A stretch of DNA of 64,000 bases from Apostichopus japonicus (lineage: Eukaryota > Echinodermata > Holothuroidea > Aspidochirotida > Stichopodidae): assembly GCF_037975245.1 (NCBI RefSeq), contig NC_092570.1, positions 17,501-81,500 of the forward strand, written 5' to 3'. The position numbers and the translations under genes were made by a program. Positions 29,301 through 41,900 of this stretch are shown in pieces (position 1 is the first letter of the stretch; each line of letters begins with the position of its first letter). Below the pieces are notes generated by a model. The model was not told the DNA's origin. It was given only the letters and a program-made list of their open reading frames with translations, and did not search any database.

Positions 29301-32300
29301 CCTGGGCAGTCTGTCCTCAGCGCAGTGGAGAGCACAGAGCTTTTGTTGTTACACATCTCTTGGAGAGACGAATGATTGAACTGGAGGATGAGGTTTGTTT
29401 ACATGCTAACAATTGTCATCTTGATAGTTGTGTCGAGTTAAAGAAATCTATAAAGTTGTGCTTTGTTAGAATGTTCAGTTAGAGAAAACTTGGTACACAA
29501 GAGAGTAGAAATTGTTAATAAAGTTATGTATATATATATATTCAAGTGAGGTGGAGGACATTAAACAAGATTTAAGAACTTAATGTATCAAAATACCAAT
29601 TAAAGTCATTGCACCTTAGCATGAATATCCACTTGAAACAGTTTTACTTAATGTCAGTAAAAATATGAAATAAATGTAACATTAAGTGAGCATGAACATG
29701 CTACACCATTAACATAACCAGTAATGAAACTCAAAAAACAATGAAGCATTATTCAACATAACTATTTATCTGTTTTTCAGAAAACCTTTGACCTAGACCA
29801 GTTGGAAAGTAAATCTGGAACAATTATGAACCAGTTTTTAGAGAACCAGGCACCACCGGTGTTTCAAAGAATATTGCAGGATTTCTTAGATAACCAAGCA
29901 CCTGTTGCAGGTAATGCATAACCTTCATCCATAATTTGATCCATCATGATCAGGGATATTACCAAACACTTATAGCTGATAATTCATATCCTTCATCTAT
30001 CAATTGATCCATCATGATCAGGGATATTACCAAACACTTATAGCTGATAATTCATATCCTTCATCTATCAATTGATCCATCATGATCAGGGATATTACCA
30101 AACACTTATAGCTGATAATTCATATCCTTCATCTATCAATTGATCCGTCATGGTCAGGGATATTACCAAACACTTATAGCTGGTAATTCATATGCTTTAT
30201 ATATCATTTGATCCATCTTGGGCAGGGATATTACCAAACACTTATAGCTGGTAATTCATATGCTATATATATCATTTGATCCATCATGGTCAGGGATATT
30301 ACCAAACACTTATAGCTGGTAATTCATATGCTTTATATATCAATTGATCCATCATGGTCAGGGATATTACCAAACACTTATAGCTGGTAATTCATATGCT
30401 TTGTATATCATTTGATCCATCATGATCAGGGATATTACCAAACACTTATAGCTGGTAATTCATATGCTTTATATATCATTTGATCCATCGTGGTCAGGGA
30501 TATTACCAAACACTTATAGCTGGTAATTCATATGCTTTATATATCATTTGATCCTTCATGATCAGGGATATTACCAAACACTTATAGCTGATAATTCATA
30601 TCCTTCATCTATCAATTGATCCCTCATGGTCAGGGATATTACCAAACACTTATAGCTGGTAATTCATATGCTTTGTATATCATTTGATCCATCATGGTCA
30701 GGGATATTACCAAACACTTATAGCTGGTAATTCATATGCTTTATATATCATTTGATCCTTCATGATCAGGGATATTACCAAACACTTATAGCTGATAATT
30801 CATATCCTTCATCTATCAATTGATCCCTCATGGTCAGGGATATTACCAAACACTTATAGCTGGTAATTCATATGCTTTGTATATCATTTGATCCATCATG
30901 GTCAGGGATATTACCAAACACTTATAGCTGGTAATTCATATGCTTTATATATCATTTGATCCTTCATGATCAGGGATATTACCAAACAATTATAGCTGGT
31001 AATTCATATCCTTCATCTATCAATTGATTCTTCATGATCAGGGATATTACCAAACACTTATAGCTGATAATTCATATCCTTCATCTATCAATTGATCTGT
31101 CATGGTCAGGGATATTACCAAACACATATAGCTGATAATTCATATGCTTTTTATATCATTTGATCCATCTTGGTCAGGGATATTACCAAACACTTATAGC
31201 TGGTAATTCATATGCTTTATATATCATTTGATCCATCATGGTCAGGGATATTACCAAACACTTATAGCTGGTAATTCATATGCTTTGTATATCATTTGAT
31301 CCATCATGATCAGGGATATTACCAAACACTTATAGCTGGTAATTCGTATGCTTTATATATCATTTGATCCATCATGGTCAGGGATATTACCAAACTCTGT
31401 AGCAGGTAATTCATATGCTTTATATATCATTTGATCCATCATGGTCAGGGATATTACCAAACTCTGTAGCAGGTAATTCATATGCTTTATATATCATTTG
31501 ATCCATCATGGTCAGGGATATTACCAAACTCTGTCGCAGGTAATGAGTATCCTTTGTCTATCATCCGATCCATCTTGGTCAGCCATTGTATCATTCTAGG
31601 CAACAGAAAACAGGAGGACCAAGTAATATAGAACAGTGAAGGTTAATTCTATTACCCAAAATCTCCTTTTTGCTTCAACTGTTGTTCCCGATTTTGTACA
31701 GTGTCTCATTACTCCCCACATGTTTTCAAATACCATGTCATAATCGGAATATCTGTATTTGGTGGTGTGTACATATTCATACCTTGAAATACTGGTATCT
31801 GTTTAGTTGTTTGTATAGTAAGTTAGAATGAAGGTGCAGTTTTTACTTTTATTGCAAACTTTGCATGTTCCTGGAACTTTTGTACTGTTAAGAAAGGATG
31901 ATGTATATCTTTTATGTGCTATATTGTCTCTGGTACAGAGAAACAGAGTATGTACTGTATGTTGCAAAGAAACCATATGGTAACAACTTTGCACGGGTAC
32001 AGTGCAAGGTGCCTGCCCAGGGCCGGCCTGTCATCAAGGTTCATTTCACAATTAGAGTGCTACAGGGACATCAATTTTGAGCATTTAAAGGTTGGGCCCA
32101 GGTGTGGCTGTGAGATATGGTCATACGTATATAAACAAGAAAGACTGTACAGGGTCCGACATGGGCTGTTGTTTGGATGATGCATTGAATGTGGGTTGGG
32201 AGGAAGAGTAGAATTGACAGTCAGAAAGAAGTGGAAGTTAGCTTCTTGTAACTGGTGATTGCTCACCCTGTTTCTAGGGGGTAGGGTGAGAGGTTAAAGT

Positions 32301-35300
32301 TATGAGAAAGGATTGAATACAAAAGACAAACAACAGTTTTCAAGTATCTATAAAGACCAATGCTTTCCTCTTTATTTATATTAGTGCTTTGGTTCTTGAT
32401 TTTGTTGTCAAAAATCTTTTCATTGTTGAAAAAAATAATGGTGTGTATGTTGAATGGATGAAAACCTTGTCCTAGACACCTATTTATGGGTGCCTTCATT
32501 CTTAAGAGCAAACTGCATTGTTAAATATACTGATATTTATGGTATTATCATTATTGATGTGACAATATATTGGGACCCCAGCGTTGGAAAACCTTGTTCA
32601 ATTTCCCACGAACACACTAAAAACAACTGGCGATTTCCCTCCAGTGTTTGCGCAGCAAACACACAGACTGACCCGGTGGGGTCAAGGGGTGGAACCCCTC
32701 CCTGAAAAATTGTGCTATTTTTGTGTGTCTGGCGATAAAAATATCTCAGTTGAGGATGCAAAATACTGACAACTTTTTTAATTTAAATTGTCACAAAACT
32801 GATGAAAATTTTAAACTGAGAAGCTAGAGTAGCTATATCATGTAAGAAAATGAAACGAGATTTAATCTGTCTTACAATCTATAAAAAGTTTAACTTACAA
32901 ACTTTCGATATAATGAAACAAAAAACGTTCGGCAAAGCCCCGTTTCTAGACTGCCTAGCAATGAATAGCATGCACTTTACATACATTTTACAACTGCAGT
33001 GTTAACCCTAACCAAATACTACGGTAAATGTTCTGCGAATTTTCCCAGGTACCTTGCCAAACAACTGTGAGCTCATCCCCTGTCTAACACCTGTTTGTTA
33101 TCATTTTTTGGCACGTTTCCAAGGAACGTTTCATGGAGTAAACTGTTTTGGCTCCACTCTAGAATTAATTAGGTCAGTCAGTAAACTATCAGTAAAGTTA
33201 TGCGAAATATTAACTTAGACGTTCAAGAAAAGTTGGTATAATATCCTCATAACATTTAGTTAAGTAAAACACACCTCAAGCCAACTGACTCCTCCGCATG
33301 AACAAAACTATACGACACAGTTAGTTGAAAACTTTATTTTATCCCTAACTCTAAATATGGTTGAGTGGGTTTTAACCCTCTCTTACTCCAGGAATTGGAA
33401 CACTGTAGGTGGTGTGTGATGTCATCAGGTTCTTCATGAGATTTTCCTCTCATTATAGTATTCTTGATTATTTATCCTTGGAATATCCTTTGAATTTGGA
33501 GTCTTTATTTGCAGTCAATGTTCTTATTTGAATTTTTATCAAAATGTAACTTTGTGAGAGAACTATGCAGTTCCTTTATTGATAAATGATGTGAGCATTA
33601 TTGTAGAAAACAGAGACATTTTCAATTTAGTTGCCATTATGGTATTACTCACTTTGCTGTTGCCAGATACAAAATATCCACATAGTGAAACTAACAGTGA
33701 TGTGTCTTGCAATTGATATCATGCATATTTATGAGGAGGTGGGCTGAGTGTTATTTTTTTAGTATGATGAGTTTACCGGGTGAGGGATTATATATCAAAT
33801 TGCAGTTACTCATGTGGAAACCATATGTTTGATCTTCAAAATTGGATCTTTGTAGATAGCAGAGACATGCTGATATGTGCTACAAATGGTTCATGCATAT
33901 TTATGAAGGGCCCTGGCCCTGAAGTTATTTTACATCTTACCAAGAATTCAGTAGTAACAGTAAGCCACTAATAAGACGTTTATTTTAATTTCATTACAGA
34001 TGAAAACAGCTCTCCAGAAGAGAAACGAGCCTTCTCCAGTTTGATCCTTCTCTTTAGTCAATTGATCCAGAATGAAGTATTCTCTCTTGATGCTTATATG
34101 TGTCTCCTGATTTCACGTGGCAATCTCATCAACTCTATACCTCTGGGAATTCCGTCAGATCAAGGACTGGATGGACAAGGCAGACCACGTGGCAAGGAAG
34201 TGGTAAGAATATGTTAATGATGATGAGTATGCTTATTCATCATATATCACTGAGTATTTAACATTGGCAGGATTGTGTGGAAAATCAACTTTAATTCTAT
34301 GTCACTACAAAACTGGTTTGCCATCAAGGACTATCAGTACTATCATATGGACCTGGTAATGATGTGTTTTCCATGTTATTGTTTTAACTCCTGCTGATAA
34401 GGTTTAAAACTGGAGCTTTTGGAGTCAGACAGTATCATATTTTTATTTTATAATCCACATTTCAAAAAATCCCCCCAAGTATACTCAAATACCCCCCCCC
34501 CCAAATAGTTGGTCAAAGGAGAAATCCCCCCCTTAATTTTACAGCTGGTGGTAGCCCTGTGATGGGATAACCTGGTCTATATCTGACTACTTTGACAATG
34601 CCACCGAAGTTTTGTGGTTCTAAGATGTCACTCTCTTTATATTTCAGAATACCATTTCAAAAAGGTGTCCCCCAAGGTTCTTTTTTACAGACCGCTACTT
34701 GACAAATTAGAGTTATTTACCCAGTTACATTGTATAATAATACCTTCACTTTGCTACGACTAATTGCTTTAAACTTCAGCCTAGTTCTACCGTACTCGCA
34801 AGTAGCTTCCCACCAAATGGTTCTCACAAGTTCCTTTACAGTTTGCATACTTAGTTTTATGTGCAAATTACATACATTTATACCTGTTATTACACTGATT
34901 CTCCTTATCAGTATATTCATACCTGTTATTATACCGATTATGCGCATTACGTATATTCATACCTCTTCTTATACTGATTCTGCACATTACGTGTATTAAT
35001 ACCTGTTATTATACCGATCCATATACCTGGTAATTCCCATACCTATTTCATGCTACTGTTTGTTGTTAGACTGGGCCTCATGGTGGAGTGTACTGTGCGT
35101 TCGCGTTGAAATGAAAGACACGTAAACGACACTGATTTTTCGTACTTAAGTTTCTTTTTACTCAAATTTTTAAATAAGTTGCTGCAAAAGGAAAAAAAGA
35201 TGAGAAGTCGGGGTCATCAAACCACAAATACATTTGTTGGTTAGGCTAGTGTCAATACGGTTCATGCTGGTGTTTGATAGTACAGTTAACACTGGAAGTA

Positions 35301-38300
35301 GCAGTTCTGCAAAATTAACCTGGTAATACCAGTTATTCGTCAGCGGGTATATCGATATCTGTTTTTGCTTATACCGACGCACCCTATTGACAACCGTTAA
35401 TGAGCTTGGGTTTTCCATAAACTGTGATGGTTTTAGTCATGATTTCTTCTTTTATATTGCAAATTTTGTAAAATTAACTCTCATTTACATTTTAAAAGGT
35501 TTAATTGAACTGGAAGCCAGTAATTGTTGCTAAATTATCAGATTTTCAATATGCTCCTTCAATGAAGATAACATGAAAACTTCCAATCAGATTAACATTT
35601 CAAGGGAAAATGAACAATATAATGAAAGTAAAGCTGTTGAAGAACATCTGACCTGATGACATCACAGACCAGCTATGGTAATTCACTTCCATGATGAAGG
35701 AATGGTATATCTAAGTACAATCATAACTAGAGTTAAACTATACTGTGTATGTCTCATCTAGTATATAAGTGTCAATGTGAGTTCATTGGATTAACATTGG
35801 TTACTCTGATGACATCACAGACCAGCTATGGTAATTCACTTCCATGATGAAGTAATGGTATATCTAAGTACAATCATAACTAGAGTTAAACTATACTGTG
35901 TATGTCTCATCTAGTATATAAGTGTCAATGTGAGTTCATAGGATTAACATTGGTTACTCTGATGACATCACAGACCAGCTATGGTAATTCACTTCCATGA
36001 TGAAGTAATGGTATATCTAAGTACAATCATAACTAGAGTTAAACTATACTGTGTATGTCTCATGTAGTATATAAGTGTCAATGTGAGTTCATAGGATTAA
36101 CATTGGTTACTCTGATGACATCACAGACCAGCTATGGTAATTCACTTCCATGATGAAGTAATGGTATATATACAATCATAACTAGAGTTAAACTATACTG
36201 TGTATGTCTCATGTAGTATATAAGTGTCAATGTGAGTTCATAGGATTAACATTGGTTACTCTGATGACATCACAGACCAGCTATGGTAATTCACTTCCAT
36301 GATGAAGGAATGGTATATATCATAACTACAGTTAAACTATACTGTGTATGTCTCATCTATATAAGTGTCAATGTGAGTTCATTGGATTAACATTGGTTAG
36401 TCTGATGACATCACAGACCAGCTATGGTAATTCACTTCCATGATGAAGGGATGGTATATCTAAGTACAATCATAACTACAGTTAAACTATACTGTGTATG
36501 TCTCATCTATATAAGTGTCAATGTGAGTTCATTGGATTAACATTGGTTAGTCTGATGACATCACAGACCAGCTATGGTAATTCACTTCCATGATGAAGTA
36601 ATGGTATATCTAAGTACAATCATAACTACAGTTAAACTATACTGTGTATGTCTCATCTATATAAGTGTCAATGTGAGTTCATTGGATTAACATTGGTTAG
36701 TCTGATGACATCACAGACCAGCTATGGTAATTCACTTCCATGATGAAGTAATGGTATATCTAAGTACAATCATAACTACAGTTAAACTATACTGTGTATG
36801 TCTCATCTAGTATATAAGTGTCAATGTGAGTTCATAGGATTAACATTGGTTACTCTGATGACATCACAGACCAGCTATGGTAATTCACTTCCATGATGAA
36901 GTAATGGTATATCTAAGTACAATCATAACTAGAGTTAAACTATACTGTGTATGTCTCATCTAGTATATAAGTGCAATGTGAGTTCATAGGATTAACATTG
37001 GTTAGTCTGATGACATCACAGACCAGCTATGGTAATTCACTTCCATGATGAAGGGATGGTATATCTAAGTACAATCATAACTACAGTTAAGCAAAACTGT
37101 GTATGTCTCATCTATATAAGTGCAATATGAGTTCATAGGATTAACATTGGTTACTTATGATCTAACTTAGTCTAATTTGCAAGACAAGCAGTACAATTGT
37201 CAGCACCAAACCTTTTACACTCTTCAATGCATTTAAGATCTGGTAGTTTTCATTAGCCGTTTTTCAGTTTTAATGCTGTCATTAATGCTTTCTCACAGAA
37301 AGATGAGGTTGATGATGGAAAGGAAGATTCTTCTGATCGCTCTGATGACTATGACATTTTTGATAAACCTCCTCCTGCGCCTGCACCTCCTCAGGATATG
37401 GGTGCCCAGGAAAATCAGTCTTACTCATTCCAGCAAAAGTTTATCATGGAAACTCTGCAAAATCAGAAGTATGAATCTAATTCAGATGTGTATGATGATG
37501 ATCAGGACAGCCAAGAATCAGAAGACCAGGAGAAGAAGTCAGAGGAAGATAGTCGATCCCCTTCACCTCAGGTCCTTAAACTCAATCGACATCTGCTGTA
37601 TTCAAAACACTTCCCTCTACCCCAGGGGGAAATCTCCACCCATGAAACAAACCAGCGTTTGCTATTACTTTACGGATATGGCAAAGTACGAAAAGAAGTT
37701 CGTAGCTACATCAGAGGGGTAAAACGAGACATTATTATATTGCTGAGTGATCAAAAGACTGATCTTTCTAGGAAAACTGATTCTCTTGAAAAGAGGCTGA
37801 AAGTGGACAGTGGTCAGGATGTTGCCATAGCAAAGTTAAAGCTCTTACCTTATTTTGATCAACACCTGCTGACGACAGCTGCTGCTAAGCACATCTTAGA
37901 GAGAGTTCAAACTTGTACCAGGTCTGGCTGGGAGACACTGCCATCTCTGGAACAAATAATATGTCTGCTAGATTTATTAGAAGATGCATTGAATATTCAC
38001 GGCATGTTAGAATTTATTGTGAAGGTAGGTGAACATTTATTATGAGAATATTGTGAGTATGAATTATTAAGCTTCTTGTGGTGTTCCTATGGTTAACAAG
38101 TCTAGTGAGAACATTTGAACAGCTTAATGGTTTGAACTGTCTTGGTCTCCATGCATGGTGCATTTACCACCAGTAGGTGCTAATGCAATCAGTCAGCAAG
38201 TATGATTACAATAATATTATGAAATTTCATCCTTATATTGTAGCTGCTGGACCACATCAATGTCCTTGATTCAGAAGTCCTGAAAGACAAAGCTCCAGAG

Positions 38301-38535
38301 AACTACACAACAAATGTCTGTCTAAGCATTGTTGGTGTCCTGAGAAGATATCAGGCATGTTTGCTTGGCTCTAAGGACCAAACTGCTACAATATTTGAAC
38401 TGTGAGTCCTGTGTCTCATTAACAGTGAATTTGACATGAAATTAATTGTGATATATTGTAGACATTTAACACTGCTATCAGAGACTTTTAAACATGCCTA
38501 TGTGGCGATCAAACTTTAAAGAATCTCATACTTGG

Positions 38536-38631
<96 letters not shown>

Positions 38632-38881
38632 TATATGCCTTGGTAAGTACAGCTGTAACTCGGGGTTTCACGCCCTTAGGGTGGCGATCATCAGACAACT
38701 GAACAAATACTTGCTGTGCAGGAATTATTCTATGGGGAACACGAACCCTATTTCTTACGTGCACGGTTCACTGGGCGTGAAACTCTGAGTTACAACTGTA
38801 CTTACCAAGGCATATACCTATATATTTAGGCTCTGCTATTATAGCATAGAGCACTCTCCTTGCAGTCCTGATTCTTTATCA

Positions 38882-38914
<33 letters not shown>

Positions 38915-41900
38915 TATAGTTGGCGACTCCATGTCATGTGTTGTATTATTATGACTAGCATTATGGTATGGTGAGCAGGAAAGTGGAGAGGCATTAAATG
39001 TAATAATAATGTTTGTTGTGGATCATGTCAGTTAAATATGAAAGAAGAGGATTGATAATTCATTATTTACAGAATGTGTAATGTTCTTTCAGGTTGTGCG
39101 GGGTAGTGAAACATGTTAACAATGTTACCAATTGTACCTCGGCGGAGCGTTGTATACTGGCCTATCTCTATGACCTCTACATGTCGTGTAGTTTTCTGAA
39201 GGTAAGTTTTTGTTGGCATTCTATAGAAAATCATTTTCTTGTTGTGTTAGTTTAATTTATGGTATAGTATATTAGAAGCAATTAATACTGCTGCAGATAT
39301 TTGGTGGTCACAATTTCATCAGGATATTATACAAGAGATTTTAACCAAGGGATGGAACACTTTGCTATTGTGTTTAGCATGGACATCTGTTTTAAATAGC
39401 ATATTTAATCAAAACATTTCTCCCAAAGTGCATCATCTTGATACTCCCATAAGCTAGTAATTTATGTGGAATTTTACATTAACATTTTCAGGCAAGCAGT
39501 CTTTATTCGATTTGGTCCAAATGGTTCAGAAATGTGTATCAATTTATATCTTTCCAAAACTTTAATGATAAGAGTATTGGAATATATTACTAGATTGATT
39601 GCAATAAACTATTAAACTTGATTAACCTGTAATTCTCTTGACAGGTGAAATTCTCAGATATGTTCAGCAGTGTAGCATCAAAAGTGAAAGAACAACAAAC
39701 AACAAACATCCAACCGTCAGAATCAAACTTGAAGTGGAACGAAAACTACATGCAAGAATACATCGCCAACCCAAAGTAAGTATGTCGTGGGAATAAACCA
39801 AAATATCAAACCTTTCATTCCAGAAAGTTAAGACAGTATCCATAAGTAAGTAAGTTAACTTTATTGAATCCCAGAAGGAAACTACATATCTGCGGTGAGC
39901 AATACAATGAGTGATACAAAATACAAAGAACGTTGATACAATGAATGATACAAAATACAAAAAAAACATTGATAATATACAACAGTTAAATGCAGTCTAA
40001 ACAAACTATACACTAACTAGCTGGGCTCTTTTGGCATTGTAGTCACTAAAGTCTGTATTTATCCAGTAGGAAGGTTCAATATATGAATCACCTGTGACTG
40101 GAGAAATATCGGTAAAAAGTATTTAAGTCAGTTTTCCAGCTATGCTGTTTTACATATTATTACTATTAATGTCAAGCAAATTTTTCTTTTCAGAAGTCGT
40201 CACTTTAACTTGTCCACTTTAGGTAAACAGTTGAGTGAAAACAGTGTGAACCGGTACAGTTTTGTGTGTAATGCTCTGATAGCAATCTGCAACACTGGCA
40301 GCATGGAGAGGTGAGATATTAGTTACAATCATAGTTACTTACTGCTGGTTCGTAAAGCTATAGAAGTAGTATATTATCAGTGGGAATCAATACAGACTAT
40401 CTGCAACACTGGCAGCATGCATGGAGAGGAGATATTAGTTACAATCATAGTTCCTTACTGCTGGTTCGTAAAGCTATAGATGTAGTATATTATCAGTGGG
40501 AATCAATACAGACTATCTGCAACACTGGCAGCATGGAGAGGTGAGATATTAGTTACAATCATAGTGCCTTACTGCTGGTTCTTATAGCTATAGAAGTAGT
40601 ATATTATCAGTGGGAATCAATACAGACTATCTGCAACACTGACAGCATGGAGAGGTGAGATATTAGTTACAATCATAGTGCCTTACTGCTGGTTCGTAAA
40701 GCTATAGAAGTAGTATATTATCAGTGGGAATCAATACAGACTATCTGCAACACTGGCAGCATGGAGAGGTGAGATATTAGTTACAATCATAGTTACTTAC
40801 TGCTGGTTCGTAAAGCTATAGAAGTAGTATATTATCAGTGGGAATCAATACAGACTATCTGCAACACTGGCAGCATGCATGGAGAGGTGAGATATTAGTT
40901 ACAATCATAGTTCCTTACTGCTGGTTCGTAAAGCTATAGATGTAGTATATTATCAGTGGGAATCAATACAGACTATCTGCAACACTGGCAGCATGGAGAG
41001 GTGAGATATTAGTTACAATCATAGTGCCTTACTGCTGGTTCTTATAGCTATAGAAGTAGTATATTATCAGTGGGAATCAATACAGACTATCTGCAACACT
41101 GACAGCATGGAGAGGTGAGATATTAGTTACAATCATAGTGCCTTACTGCTGGTTCGTAAAGCTATAGAAGTAGTATATTATCAGTGGGAATCAATACAGA
41201 CTATCTGCAACACTGGCAGCATGGAGAGGTGAGATATTAGTTACAATCATAGTTACTTACTGCTGGTTCGTAAAGCTATAGAAGTAGTATATTATCAGTG
41301 GGAATCAATACAGACTATCTGCAACACTGACAGCATGGAGAGGTGAGATATTAGTTACAATCATAGTGCCTTACTGCTGGTTCGTAAAGCTATAGAAGTA
41401 GTATATTATCAGTGGGAATCAATACAGACTATCTGCAACACTGGCAGCATGGAGAGGTGAGATATTAGTTACAATCATAGTTCCTTACTGCTGGTTCTTA
41501 TAGCTATAGAAGTAGTATATTATCAGTGGGAATCAATACAGACTTTTTATAGGCCTTCTGCTATTGACATAGGATAGTAGGATGAACCCTAACAATACCG
41601 ATATCGTGGGAGGTGCTCGAAGCCTACACTATAGCTCGGAGACACTTCACAATATTCGAAGGAGTATGCAGACCCACACAATAGAGTCACGGTTGGTGGA
41701 CATATTGAAAGAACAATCGATTCTTCGCAAGCACAGAGGTACGCGGGCCGGTATACAGAATCGGATTAGAAACACTCAATCTCATAATTTCAGCTTTCCT
41801 TATGGACTGACAGCAAATGTAAACAGTATTCAGGGAAAGTTTTTACACCTGGAGCAAACTGTTACAAACATGCGAAATCTATGTTTCATTACATTGCAAG

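Noticed and set aside
38516-38764. 82-codon minus-strand frame ending in IYIYIY
   Set aside because: Translation of the (TA)n tract and fold-back element.
39664-39969. 101-codon minus-strand hydrophobic frame
   Set aside because: Overlaps MED12 exon R in antisense and a LINE tail; phenylalanine-rich by base composition only.
40194-41544. Array units as extra in-frame MED12 microexons
   Set aside because: The only acceptor-like TTATCAG in the unit has no pyrimidine tract, and the resulting 44-nt piece is not a multiple of three.
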